Assembly (NCBI GenBank): GCA_002315555.1
Contig: DCHF01000001.1
Coordinates: 84,336 to 148,335 of the forward strand
Source: Lachnospiraceae bacterium UBA1759
GTDB taxonomy: Bacteria > Bacillota > Clostridia > Lachnospirales > Lachnospiraceae
Direction of reading: 5' to 3'
DNA length: 64,000 bases
In this document: piece by piece, positions 1 to 9,077 of the stretch
How the letters are laid out: each line of letters opens with the position of its first letter
Numbering within the stretch: the stretch's first letter is position 1
Notes under the pieces: generated by a model
The model's database searches: none
Told to the model about the DNA's origin: nothing
What the model saw: the letters and a program-made list of their open reading frames with translations, nothing else
Program-made: the position numbers and the translations under genes

Positions 1-388
1 CGGAAGTGTGGTTTACCTGGCAGCCATCGTCGGCATCAGTCCGGAGATCTACGAAGCGGCTAAGATCGACGGCGCCAATATCTGGCAGCGTATCTTCCGC
101 ATCACGATCCCGGTCCTTCGTCCGACCATCATCATTATGATGCTTCTGGCAGTCGGCGGTATCTTCCGCGGTGACTTCGGTATGTTCTACCAGTTAGTCG
201 GTAATAATCAGCTCCTTCTGAAGACATCCGACATTCTGGATACCTACATTTACCGTTCGATGATGTCCAACAGCAACATGGGCCAGACGGCAGCTGCCGG
301 TCTTTACCAGTCGGTGCTCTGCTTCATTACGATCAATGTATTTAACTTCATCGTAAAGAAGATCGAGCCGGACTATTCACTGTATTAA
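1..388 (+). CDS. Sugar ABC transporter permease, LplB/UgpA type (3' part only)
   Basis: This is the C-terminal part of an inner-membrane permease of a carbohydrate ABC importer; the frame is open to the left edge (frame begins at base 2), so the true start lies outside the window. The conserved EAA loop that contacts the ATPase is visible near the beginning (EAAKIDGA, followed by a P-x-L-R-P turn), then two hydrophobic segments and a short cytoplasmic tail. The stop is 12 bases before the second permease, with its AGGAGGG ribosome site in the gap, so the two are co-transcribed. It resembles the LplB/YteP group that serves complex polysaccharide-derived sugars. The substrate cannot be told from the sequence. 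Confidence 0.9.
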   Translation, partial: GSVVYLAAIVGISPEIYEAAKIDGANIWQRIFRITIPVLRPTIIIMMLLAVGGIFRGDFGMFYQLVGNNQLLLKTSDILDTYIYRSMMSNSNMGQTAAAGLYQSVLCFITINVFNFIVKKIEPDYSLY

Positions 389-400
389 GGAGGGCAGAAG

Positions 401-1306
401 ATGAAATCTCGTACAGCTATTAGAAAGGGCGGCGATGAGATCTCCTTCGAGATTCTGAGCTATTTGATCGTTACGATATTTGCAATCTGCTGCTTCTTGC
501 CGTTTTATCTGATTTTCATCGGTTCCTTTACCGATGAGCACTGGATCATCACAAAGGGCTACACCTTCTTCCTGACGACGGAAAACTTCTCGTTGGGCGG
601 CTACGAAACCGTATTCAAGAATCCGGATTCAGTACTCAGCGCGTACGGTGTTACCGCCTTTGTAACCATGGTCGGTACGGTACTCTCCATGCTGATCACA
701 ACGATGTGCGGCTACGTTCTGTCCCGCTCATCCTTCCCCTGGAGAAACGGCTTTGCCTTTTTCTTCTTCTTCACAACGCTTTTCAGCGGCGGTCTGATTC
801 CCTGGTACCTCTTATGTACCAAGTGCTTCCACTTTAAGAATCACCTGTACGCGCTGATCATTCCCGGACTTTTTTCCGTATGGAACATGATCATTTCGAA
901 GAGCTTTATGAAGAGCGTTCCGAATGAACTCGTGGAATCCGCAAAGGTGGATGGTGCGTCGGATTATCTGATCTATTTCAAGGTCATGCTTCCGTTATCC
1001 AAACCGCTGATCGCGACACTTTGCCTGTTCACCGCACTTGGCTACTGGAACGACTGGTACAACTGCATGTTGTTCATTACGGATTCTTCCAAGTATAACC
1101 TGCAGTTCACTCTTCAGAGTATTTTAAGCAGTATTGAAGCGCTGACGGAGATCGCAAGTAAATCCGGAATGAACGTGGCGGCGCTTCCTTCTGAAGGACT
1201 TAAGATGGCAATGACCGTCGTGGCCACGGGCCCGATCATTCTTCTGTATCCGTTCCTTCAGAAGTATTTCGTAAAAGGACTTACCATCGGCGCAGTTAAG
1301 GGCTGA
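401..1306 (+). CDS. Sugar ABC transporter permease, LplC/YtcP type
   Basis: Second integral-membrane permease (301 aa, the usual family length) of the same importer. It has about six hydrophobic segments: one near residues 20-45, then blocks around 80-105, 120-140, 150-170, 200-225 and 265-285. The EAA loop appears as ESAKVDGASD about 85 residues from the middle of the protein. The ATG at 401 follows a good AGGAGGG site. No ATPase gene is present here; importers of this class often borrow a shared MsmK-like ATPase from elsewhere, which is known for the family and inferred here. Confidence 0.92.
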   Translation: MKSRTAIRKGGDEISFEILSYLIVTIFAICCFLPFYLIFIGSFTDEHWIITKGYTFFLTTENFSLGGYETVFKNPDSVLSAYGVTAFVTMVGTVLSMLITTMCGYVLSRSSFPWRNGFAFFFFFTTLFSGGLIPWYLLCTKCFHFKNHLYALIIPGLFSVWNMIISKSFMKSVPNELVESAKVDGASDYLIYFKVMLPLSKPLIATLCLFTALGYWNDWYNCMLFITDSSKYNLQFTLQSILSSIEALTEIASKSGMNVAALPSEGLKMAMTVVATGPIILLYPFLQKYFVKGLTIGAVKG

Positions 1307-1345
1307 TGTAAAAACATTTAACCACTACAAAAAGGAGGAAATGAA

Positions 1346-2986
1346 ATGAAACGTAACTGGTTAAAGAAAGCAGCAGCGCTCGTGCTTTCAACCGCAATGA
1401 TCCTGTCGCTTGCAGCATGTGGCAAGACCGAAGGCGGAAGCGCAGCGGACGGCACAACAAAGGCCGGCGGATCTGAAAAGACCACCGCAGCAGAAAAGGA
1501 CACTGAAGCCGCAAACAGCAATGAGGGCATCTCCGAAGACAGCCCCTATGCAAACATGGGCTTTGATTTCTCCGAGCACAGAGACATGGTATTCTACGCA
1601 TTGTCTGACCGTCCGGCGGACATGGATAAGGTCCTGGACAAGCTGAACAGAGAATACCTGGAGCCGTGGCTCAATGTTACCTTAAGCATCGAATTCCTGC
1701 CCTGGGGCATTGCTTCCGACAAGTATCCCTTACTTCTTTCCGGCAGTGATCCGATCGATATGATCTACACCGCTTCCTGGATGGGCTACACGGGATACGC
1801 AAATAACGGCGCGTTCATTGAACTCACCCCTGAAATGCTTCAGGAATATCTGGTATACAGTTATGATGACCAGCCGGAGATCTCCTGGACGCAGGCCTCT
1901 GTAGCCGGAAAGATCTACGGTATCTGCCGTACTCTTTCAGAATGCAATACCTACAACATTATTGTTGCCCGTCAGGACCTTCTGGACGAAGCAGGCTTCA
2001 CTGAGCCGATCGACAGCTTTAAGGATCTTGAAGATGCGATGCTTGCAGTCCGCGAGCTGAAGAAGGACGACAGCGGTTTCTTCTGTATCAGCCAGCGTTC
2101 CAAGGATGAGCTTGCATACCTTTGGTATCAGGAAAACGGCATGGCTCGTTTAAGCGGTGACTGGGTATACTTCCCGAACGGCAGCGAAGAGCTTCCGGAT
2201 CCGGAGGACATTCAGTTCCTGTATGAGACCGATGTATGGCATGATTACTGTGCAGAAATGGTCAAGCTTGCAGCAGCAGGCTGCTGGTCTGAAAATGCCA
2301 TCAATGATACTTCCGATTCCCAGCTTCTGTTCGAAAGCGGACGTACCGCATTCATGTCCTGGAACAACACCGTTGCATCTGCAGGTGCCAATATGGAGGC
2401 TGCAGGCGTAGGTGCCTATCAGTTATACGATGTTACACCGGATGCCAAGGCTCAGCCGGGCAGCTACGCAGACGGTATGATCTCCATTCCGATTTCCGCA
2501 CCGGATCCGGAAAGATCTCTTCTTGTTATCGACTGCCTGAAGTCCTTCACTGATTGCACATGGCTTCTTTGTGGTGGTATTGAAGGTGAGCATTATGTTC
2601 TGACCGAAGACGGTTACCGTACGGAGGGCCCGAAGGCCGCTGATTACTCCTGGGGCTGCTGGAACTGGTGCATTCAGAGAAACGACGAGCCGCAGGTCTA
2701 CTACGAAGATGAAAGACAGTACACCTTTGACAATGCTACAAGCGCTAAGATCTACAACCCGAAGACCGCTGCATTCGTATTTGATACGAACCCGGTAGCA
2801 GATGAGATTTCAGTTCTTGACGCAACCGTCAAAGAGTACTCCGCAAGCTTCACGCTCGGTATGTACGGGGATGATTTCGAAACCATGTATCAGGAATTCA
2901 TGGCGGCGATCGATGCATCCTATGTAGATGTCGTTAAGGAAGAAATTCTTCGCCAGTACAGAGAATACATGGAAAACTACAAGTAA
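1346..2986 (+). CDS. Sugar-binding lipoprotein of the ABC importer (LplA/YtcQ-like)
   Basis: Extracellular solute-binding protein of 546 aa, as in the long LplA-type family. It has a positively charged start, a hydrophobic stretch and a lipobox LSLAAC with the lipidated cysteine at residue 25. A Gly/Ala/Thr/Glu-rich linker of about 35 residues then tethers the binding domain to the membrane. ATG 1346 is chosen because AAAGGAGG lies 7 bases upstream; an ATG at 1341 only opens a two-codon ORF. It is the last gene of the permease-permease-binding protein operon and is followed by a terminator. Glycoside hydrolases downstream suggest an oligosaccharide ligand, perhaps galactose-containing. Confidence 0.93.
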   Translation: MKRNWLKKAAALVLSTAMILSLAACGKTEGGSAADGTTKAGGSEKTTAAEKDTEAANSNEGISEDSPYANMGFDFSEHRDMVFYALSDRPADMDKVLDKLNREYLEPWLNVTLSIEFLPWGIASDKYPLLLSGSDPIDMIYTASWMGYTGYANNGAFIELTPEMLQEYLVYSYDDQPEISWTQASVAGKIYGICRTLSECNTYNIIVARQDLLDEAGFTEPIDSFKDLEDAMLAVRELKKDDSGFFCISQRSKDELAYLWYQENGMARLSGDWVYFPNGSEELPDPEDIQFLYETDVWHDYCAEMVKLAAAGCWSENAINDTSDSQLLFESGRTAFMSWNNTVASAGANMEAAGVGAYQLYDVTPDAKAQPGSYADGMISIPISAPDPERSLLVIDCLKSFTDCTWLLCGGIEGEHYVLTEDGYRTEGPKAADYSWGCWNWCIQRNDEPQVYYEDERQYTFDNATSAKIYNPKTAAFVFDTNPVADEISVLDATVKEYSASFTLGMYGDDFETMYQEFMAAIDASYVDVVKEEILRQYREYMENYK

Positions 2987-3020
2987 ATCCATTGGTGATC
3001 CCACAAGTAAAGATGAAAAG

Positions 3021-3056
3021 AATGAGACCGGTCATATCGGCCGGTCTCATTTTCTA
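3021..3056 (+). terminator. Intrinsic terminator after the sugar importer operon
   Basis: An 11-bp perfect stem (AATGAGACCGG with CCGGTCTCATT) around a 9-base loop, followed by a short T run. It lies 35 bases after the binding-protein stop and would end the importer transcript. Confidence 0.85.
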
Positions 3057-3096
3057 TAACAGGGCCTGTCCTATGCAGAAGGACGCCCGGACGTAG

Positions 3097-4269
3097 TTAT
3101 TCATATATTTTTTTTCGTTTGTAATACATCTGATAAATGACCATCATACAGGAAAACTGGATGGTAAACGGATCCTCGAACGTATCGAGCTTCCGATTCA
3201 GGATAGACTGGATCCTGTTCAGCTTTTTATACAGCGTATTCCGATGCATGAAAAGCATCTTCGCGGTACGGTCAATACCGGAGCCGCACATCAAATAAGC
3301 AAGAAGAATGTCGATGAGGTGTTCGGAATTATTCTCATCGTTTTGATAAATTTTAAGAACATCCGGATGGATCAGGTAGCAGAGACTTGAGCCGGGCGTT
3401 TGATTCCGGAAGTTTTCCGCCGCAAGGTGGATCGTATAAAAGGATTCGTATTCGTGGTAGCCGAACAGGTTCGAATACTTCGGGAAAAGCGGATTTCTGA
3501 GCCGTTCACCCAGCTTCATACTGTGATGCGCCGTGCGGTACAGTGTATAGAAAACCGCCGGCCAGCGGCTGCAATAACTGGTACCGGCGATCAGGTGACG
3601 TTCCTTCAGAAAATCGGAGAAGGCGTCATAATCCAGATCCAGATGCTCAATGCCCATGGTATCCTGGGAGAATAGGACCACACATTCCTTCTCCAGAAAG
3701 AAGAAATTCTGCTCCGGAAAGAAGGTCCGGATATCGGAGCGAAAACTGTCAATGCTTTCGCTTTCCGGTGTATCGTCCTCCTTCTTGATCGTAATGCATG
3801 CAAAGAATTCCTTCGTAGGATGCGGGAAGCGGTCCAGCCATTTCTTCATTTCCGGCAGACTCTCCAGCTGCCCGGCCTTCAGATTTTCCCAGAAGATCCG
3901 GAAGAGCTGATCCTGATTATGATCGGATTTCCCCTGAGGCTGGTACATTTCGTACAGCCGCAGACGGATTTCGTGGATCGGACAGGCCAGGAATAAAAGA
4001 TTTGCGGAAAACTCGGGGAGCGCAGAAAGCTCCTGCAGCGTCTTTTCTGTGCTGAAGAGATAGGTTGCACCGGAAATCATGTATTCCCCGCTTTTTATGA
4101 CATTAAAATCCACATCAGTACCAATGAACAGTTCGCCGCCTCTTTCAGGATCGGTGCTTTCACCGGGAACCACAAGATGCACACCTTTTTCCGGGATAAA
4201 TTCCGGAACCGGGATCTGTTTGTATATTAAAATGTCCGAGTAGAGTTCCTCCAGAACACGGATGTCCAT
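3097..4269 (-). CDS. PucR/CdaR-type transcriptional regulator
   Basis: Protein of 390 aa whose last 65 residues form the PucR-type helix-turn-helix: an LIDILLAYL helix, then a GSGIDRTAKMLFMHRNTLYKKL segment with the typical H-R-N-T-L-Y recognition helix. The N-terminal 300 residues carry no motif I can name; the family often uses this part for sensing. The ATG has an AAGGAG site at good spacing. It is transcribed opposite to the esterase gene, sharing 135 bases of intergenic DNA, and faces the importer operon. It is therefore a reasonable regulator of one or both, but this is inferred from position only. Confidence 0.85.
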   Translation of the reverse strand: MDIRVLEELYSDILIYKQIPVPEFIPEKGVHLVVPGESTDPERGGELFIGTDVDFNVIKSGEYMISGATYLFSTEKTLQELSALPEFSANLLFLACPIHEIRLRLYEMYQPQGKSDHNQDQLFRIFWENLKAGQLESLPEMKKWLDRFPHPTKEFFACITIKKEDDTPESESIDSFRSDIRTFFPEQNFFFLEKECVVLFSQDTMGIEHLDLDYDAFSDFLKERHLIAGTSYCSRWPAVFYTLYRTAHHSMKLGERLRNPLFPKYSNLFGYHEYESFYTIHLAAENFRNQTPGSSLCYLIHPDVLKIYQNDENNSEHLIDILLAYLMCGSGIDRTAKMLFMHRNTLYKKLNRIQSILNRKLDTFEDPFTIQFSCMMVIYQMYYKRKKIYE

Positions 4270-4404
4270 AAGTTCTCCTTTTCAACTGATTATGGTGCGA
4301 GTATAATCCTCACAACGTGAAATGACAAACAGATCCCTTGCTTTCAGCACGATTTATAAACAAAAACATAAAAATGAGCAATAAAAACAAAACAGGAGAG
4401 TAAC

Positions 4405-6711
4405 ATGGAAAAATTGTCCAATCATGTATTTGTCGCAAGTCCCATCGATTACAGTCCGTTGGATAAAAAGATCATCCGCAGTCCCGAAGGCATGCGGGCA
4501 GTGGAAAAGAAGCTTGCGGTTACCACGTATGATAACGGCGACGTACGTTTCTTCTATGATGCGCCTGCTGCGCATACAGTAGAGGTCGCAGGCGTTACTT
4601 ATACCTTGAAAAAATACTTCAGTGACAAGCCCTATCCGCTTGAAAAGCAGGCGGATGGTACCTTCGAGGTCACTGTAAGCGGTATTCCGAAGGGCTTCCA
4701 TTACTGTGACTGGTTCGTGGACGGTGTCAAGGTCGTCAACCCGGACGGCCGTTTTTACGGCGGCTTTCGCACGGAAAGCTCCTTTGACATTCCGGAAGAA
4801 CCCGATGATTTCTATTTCAGAAAAGCGGTTCCCCACGGCACGATCCGGATGGAAATGTATACATCCTCCGAAAACAGCCATGTGAAAACGGCTATTGTAT
4901 ATACGCCTCCGGGCTATGAAGAGCATCCGGAACGCAGTTATCCGGTTCTTTATCTGCAGCATGGTGTCATTGAATGTGAGACCAGCTGGACCTGGTCCGG
5001 TCATGTCAACTATATCCTGGACAATCTGATCGCGGAAAAGAAGTGCGAAGAGATGATCGTGGTTATGAACGCAGGATACGCGCTTCGTCCGGAAAAGGAA
5101 GCGGTCTTTTATCCCGGCGATTTCGATGCTGAGCTGGTCTACGACTGTATGCCGTACATTGAAAAGAATTTCCGAGTAAAGAAGGGCAGAGAGAACACCG
5201 CTGTCGCAGGTCTGTCTCTGGGTTCTGCGCAGGCGGCATTGTCGGCGGCGAAGCACCCGGACCTGTTCGGCTATTTCGGCGTATTCTCCGGTCCCAGAAG
5301 TGACGGCGTGGAAACGGTGCTCCGTGAGGGCTATCGTTACGGTATGATCTTCCTGTCCGCAGGTGTGGACGAGCATGCTATCGACTATCTGACGGAATGC
5401 AAGGAAAAGCTGGAGGCGATCGGGAATCCCACAGTTGCTGTCGATTATCCCGGCGCGCATGAGTTCAGCCCCTGGCGTCACAGCCTTCATGATTTTGCGA
5501 TGCTGCTCTTTAAGGACGGGAAGCTGCCCGAATACGAAGATACAGTGAGTGGTGTTGTCCGTGAGAAGGCATCGCCCTACACCGGAAGAAATCAGGCGCT
5601 GACGACACATCCCTTATTCCATGACCTGGATTACCGTGAGATCATCTTCGCGACCAGGGACGGAAAGCCTGCCGGTCTGTATGCCACAATGAAGACGGGT
5701 ACGAAGGTCACCGCGCCCGGTACGGTGGAATTCTATTACATGGCACCCACAGCAGAGCGTGTTACGGTGAAATTTGACAAGGAAGAGCGTCTCCTTGAAA
5801 AACAGGAGGACGGCAGCTGGACACTTACCGTGATCGGTGTGGCGCCGGGCTTCTACTATACGGAGTTCTACATTGACGGCGTGCTGGCGATCCATCCGTA
5901 CGCCCAGACCTGTTACGGTCCCTTCCGTGCCACGAACTTTGTGGAAATGGAGGATCCTGACTTTACGGATTACTATGTGAAGGATGTTGCAAGAGGTTCG
6001 CTTCGTCTCATGTCCTATGAGTCTAAGACCATGGGTTATCCGAAGCCGCTTTATATCTATACACCGGTGGGCTACGACGCGCCGGAAAACGCAAGCAGAA
6101 AATATCCGGTCCTGTATATTCAGCACGGCGGTGGTGAAAATGAGATCGGCTGGTTCTACCACGGAAAGCTTCGCAATATCATGGATAATCTGATCGCGGA
6201 GGGTCGCTGTGAAGAGATGATCGTTGTTGCGGCAAACGGTTATTCATTGAAGGAGGATCCGGAGACGGGGATGTATGAGGATGTATTTGCCGAGGAAATG
6301 GTCGAGGAGATCGTTCCCTTTGTGGATGCCCATTTCCGTACGATCCCGGACAAATTCTCCCGCGCGATGTCCGGTCTTTCCATGGGCGCCATGCAGTCCT
6401 ACGGCATCGTATTCAAGTACCCGGAGGTGTTCGGAAATGCCGGCTTCTTCTCCGGCCTGTTCTATTTAAACGGAGAACGAGGTGACAATCTCCAGCTGAT
6501 CCACGATGGAGAAGCCTTCCGAAAGCAGTTTAAATATATGCTGGCGACCTGTGGCACCGGAGATGTACTCAGCTGTCCGGATAATATCCGCGCTGAAGAG
6601 GAGATGAAGAAATATAATGTGCCGGTGGAATTTATGCGTATGCCGGGTGAACATACCTGGACCTTCTGGCGTAAAGCGGTGGTATATTTCCTGGAACGTG
6701 TGTTTAAATAA
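4405..6711 (+). CDS. Tandem two-module esterase (E-set plus alpha/beta hydrolase, twice)
   Basis: A 768-aa protein made of two similar halves. Each half has an N-terminal beta domain resembling CBM48/E-set modules (about residues 25-120 and 405-505) followed by an esterase of the enterochelin-esterase/feruloyl-esterase type. The nucleophile elbows are GLSLGSA in half 1 and GLSMGAM in half 2. Histidines at the expected C-terminal positions are in GAHEFSPW and GEHTWTFW. Both halves also share LYLQHG/LYIQHG and the DNLIAE-x2-CEEMIVV block. There is no signal peptide, so action on imported, ester-decorated oligosaccharides is likely. Acetyl, feruloyl or other ester specificity cannot be read from the sequence. 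ATG 4405 follows CAGGAGAG. Confidence 0.88.
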   Translation: MEKLSNHVFVASPIDYSPLDKKIIRSPEGMRAVEKKLAVTTYDNGDVRFFYDAPAAHTVEVAGVTYTLKKYFSDKPYPLEKQADGTFEVTVSGIPKGFHYCDWFVDGVKVVNPDGRFYGGFRTESSFDIPEEPDDFYFRKAVPHGTIRMEMYTSSENSHVKTAIVYTPPGYEEHPERSYPVLYLQHGVIECETSWTWSGHVNYILDNLIAEKKCEEMIVVMNAGYALRPEKEAVFYPGDFDAELVYDCMPYIEKNFRVKKGRENTAVAGLSLGSAQAALSAAKHPDLFGYFGVFSGPRSDGVETVLREGYRYGMIFLSAGVDEHAIDYLTECKEKLEAIGNPTVAVDYPGAHEFSPWRHSLHDFAMLLFKDGKLPEYEDTVSGVVREKASPYTGRNQALTTHPLFHDLDYREIIFATRDGKPAGLYATMKTGTKVTAPGTVEFYYMAPTAERVTVKFDKEERLLEKQEDGSWTLTVIGVAPGFYYTEFYIDGVLAIHPYAQTCYGPFRATNFVEMEDPDFTDYYVKDVARGSLRLMSYESKTMGYPKPLYIYTPVGYDAPENASRKYPVLYIQHGGGENEIGWFYHGKLRNIMDNLIAEGRCEEMIVVAANGYSLKEDPETGMYEDVFAEEMVEEIVPFVDAHFRTIPDKFSRAMSGLSMGAMQSYGIVFKYPEVFGNAGFFSGLFYLNGERGDNLQLIHDGEAFRKQFKYMLATCGTGDVLSCPDNIRAEEEMKKYNVPVEFMRMPGEHTWTFWRKAVVYFLERVFK

Positions 6712-6787
6712 GGTTTTAAAAAGCGAATAGTTGTGTTAAAACCATAGAGTATATTGTTTCTTTTTAACCGTAAAATAAACAGATGGT

Positions 6788-6810
6788 CCAAAACTCCACA
6801 GGAGTTTTTG
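6788..6810 (+). terminator. Terminator-like hairpin upstream of the GH35 gene
   Basis: CCAAAACTCC pairs with GGAGTTTTTGG (one extra T) around a 3-4 base loop. It is T-rich on the 3' side and lies 36 bases before the chosen GH35 start. It would limit read-through from the esterase gene or act as a leader attenuator. It also argues against the in-frame ATG at 6783, which lies at its edge with no ribosome site. Confidence 0.55.
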
Positions 6811-6845
6811 GCAGATACAAATTCTGCAGACAGAAAGCAGGTGTT

Positions 6846-9002
6846 ATGGAAAAAATCAGATTGATGATCGACATGGAAAAATACAAAAAGGCGGAGCTTT
6901 TGCCGTTCTTCGGCACTTCACCGGAAGGGGAGTGCTATGGCGCGGACAATATCAGTCTTTTGAAGAACGGCCGGCGCTTTATGCCGGTCATGGGTGAGAT
7001 CCACTTTTCCAGAATGGAGCCGGAATGCTGGGAGGAGGAGCTTCTCAAAATGAAGGCCGGTGGTGTGGACATCGCGGCCACCTATGTATTCTGGAATCAT
7101 CATCAGGAAAAACCGGGTGAGTGGGATTTCAGCGGACAGCGCTGCCTCCGGGATTTCCTGAAAACGGTGAAGCGGACCGGCCTGAAGTGCTGGCTACGAA
7201 TCGGTCCCTGGGCACACGGCGAATGCAGAAACGGTGGCTTCCCGGATTATGTGCAGCACGCGACAGACTATGAACCGCGCACCAACGCACCGAAATATCT
7301 GGCACTTGTGGACGAATTCTTCAGTCACATCGGCGAGCAGGCTGCGGGCATGATGCTGAAGGACGGCGGTCCGGTCATCGGTGTGCAGCTGGAAAATGAA
7401 TACGGCCACTGCGGCGGTCCTGCTGACCGTTCGGTCCAGATCGCTCATATGAATATGCTGAAGGGTATGGCCATCAAGCACGGACTGATGGTGCCGTATT
7501 ACACGGCAACGGCCTGGGGCGGCGCTTGCGCGCCGGAGGGTACCCTGCAGGTGCTTTCCGGTTATGTGGATGCTCCCTGGGACGATTCCACGGAGGCGCT
7601 TCCCCCGCAGCAGAATTTCCTGTTCCAGTCCTATGTGGATGACCACGGAACCGGCTCCGACTTTGAAAAGGAGGCGGCGAATCAGTCCATGATCCGTTTC
7701 AATCAGCCTTTCCTTACGGCAGAGCTCGGCGGCGGTCTGCAGGTAACGAGCCATCGACGGCCCATTGCCTCTGCACAGGATAATGCTTCCGCGATCCTTT
7801 GCTGCCTCGGCAGCGGCGCGAATCTGATCGGCTATTACATGTACCACGGCGGCACGAACCCGGACGGTAAATACAGCAACCTTAACGAGTGTCAGGAGGT
7901 GGGCGGACACACCAATGTTCCGGTGAAGAACTATGACTTTAATGCCTGCTTAAATGAGGCCGGACGTCCCTCCGCAAGCTATGGCTCCCTGAAGAAGTAT
8001 CATCATCTGATGCACACCTTTGGCGAAGAACTGTCCGAGGCCCTTCCCTGCTGGCCGGAGGTCATGCCAAAGGATGCGGCGGATCTTGAACCGCTTCGTT
8101 TGACGGTGCGTTATATCCCGAGAACCGGCGTGGGCTACCTTTTTGTCAATAATCATGTGCGTCTTTCCGAAATGCCCGAGCACAGGGATGTGGATGTGGA
8201 GATCAATGCGGGAGAGAAGAAGATCCTTCTGCAGGGCCTGAATTTCCTTCCCGGAAAGTCCTATGTGATCCGTTTTGAAACGGACAGGGAGGGCAATGCG
8301 GAATATCTGAACGCCAGCGTTCTCTGCCGGTTGAAGGACCGTATCGTTTATTACTCCGACGGTGAGGAGAGCGTGGACAGCGCAGATCTTACGGTGCTCA
8401 CGGAAGCGGAAGCGGACCGTTCCTTCCTGTTTGAGGACGGCCTGTATATTACGAAATACGAAGACAGCATTGTCCTGGAGAAGGAAGGCTGCAAATATGT
8501 GATCACCGAGCATGCGGAGGAAGAGATCACGGTCTACGCGGCAGACGGTTCAAAGAAGGTGCTGAAGGTGAAGACGGCAGCGGATACGGAAACGCTTACA
8601 GAAGAGGGCTTCTCAGAATCGGTACTGCAGGATCAGGGCAGTCTTTTAGAAGAGGAGCAGGAGGACGGAAAGGTTCTGTCACGGACCTACACACTAGAGA
8701 TTCCGGAGTTGGCGGCCACTGATGGCGAAAAGATCCGCATGAGAGTGGACTACATTGGCGACCGTGCGGAGATCTACAAGGACGGAAAGCTTGCAGCAGA
8801 CTGGTTTACGACCGGACTTCCCTGGTACATTGACACGAAGCCACTTGGTATTTCAGGCGCTGTGACGCTGAAGGTCTATGACAGTGACAATACCATTCCC
8901 TGTAAGTTCGGACAGAACGTCTATTACGATCTTCCGGTGGAGAAAGGATGCGCGCTGAAGGGTGTTTCCTTCCGGAAGAGCTATTACAAAGCAGTAGAAT
9001 AA
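6846..9002 (+). CDS. Beta-galactosidase, glycoside hydrolase family 35
   Basis: Cleaves terminal beta-galactosyl residues with retention. The 718-aa protein has the GH35 TIM barrel in the first about 380 residues. The acid/base glutamate is in QLENEYG (E185) and the nucleophile is in LTAELGGG (E293). The GGFPDYV and YYMYHGGTNPDG segments are also typical. Beta-sandwich domains fill the C-terminal half. No signal peptide is seen, so the enzyme is probably cytoplasmic and acts on imported oligosaccharides. I chose ATG 6846, preceded by a GCAGGTG site; an in-frame ATG at 6783 would start inside a hairpin. It lies between the esterase and a GH2 beta-galactosidase, consistent with a galactoside pathway. 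Confidence 0.93.
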   Translation: MEKIRLMIDMEKYKKAELLPFFGTSPEGECYGADNISLLKNGRRFMPVMGEIHFSRMEPECWEEELLKMKAGGVDIAATYVFWNHHQEKPGEWDFSGQRCLRDFLKTVKRTGLKCWLRIGPWAHGECRNGGFPDYVQHATDYEPRTNAPKYLALVDEFFSHIGEQAAGMMLKDGGPVIGVQLENEYGHCGGPADRSVQIAHMNMLKGMAIKHGLMVPYYTATAWGGACAPEGTLQVLSGYVDAPWDDSTEALPPQQNFLFQSYVDDHGTGSDFEKEAANQSMIRFNQPFLTAELGGGLQVTSHRRPIASAQDNASAILCCLGSGANLIGYYMYHGGTNPDGKYSNLNECQEVGGHTNVPVKNYDFNACLNEAGRPSASYGSLKKYHHLMHTFGEELSEALPCWPEVMPKDAADLEPLRLTVRYIPRTGVGYLFVNNHVRLSEMPEHRDVDVEINAGEKKILLQGLNFLPGKSYVIRFETDREGNAEYLNASVLCRLKDRIVYYSDGEESVDSADLTVLTEAEADRSFLFEDGLYITKYEDSIVLEKEGCKYVITEHAEEEITVYAADGSKKVLKVKTAADTETLTEEGFSESVLQDQGSLLEEEQEDGKVLSRTYTLEIPELAATDGEKIRMRVDYIGDRAEIYKDGKLAADWFTTGLPWYIDTKPLGISGAVTLKVYDSDNTIPCKFGQNVYYDLPVEKGCALKGVSFRKSYYKAVE

Positions 9003-9009
9003 AACGTAG

Positions 9010-9060
9010 AGCCGGACGGTCTCCGTGATCTCGAGATGACGGAACTGTCCGGCTGTTTTT
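9010..9060 (+). terminator. Long stem-loop terminator/attenuator between the two beta-galactosidase genes
   Basis: Positions 9010-9020 pair with 9044-9054 and, after a one-base bulge, 9022-9030 pair with 9035-9043 (one mismatch). This gives about 20 base pairs with a TCGA loop, followed by a GTTTTT tail. The GH2 ribosome site begins only 6 bases later. It looks like an intrinsic terminator that lowers or conditions GH2 expression relative to GH35. Confidence 0.75.
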
Positions 9061-9077
9061 ATAAGCGGAGGTGCTTG

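Noticed and set aside
1341..1349. A minimal ATG-AAA-TGA ORF overlapping the binding-protein start
   Set aside because: It overlaps the real start at 1346 and probably reflects the common AAATGAAA start context; there is no evidence that it regulates translation.
4354..6162. Minus-strand ORFs of 418 and 182 codons within the esterase gene
   Set aside because: The plus strand encodes two complete esterase modules with catalytic motifs; the opposite frames have no motif.
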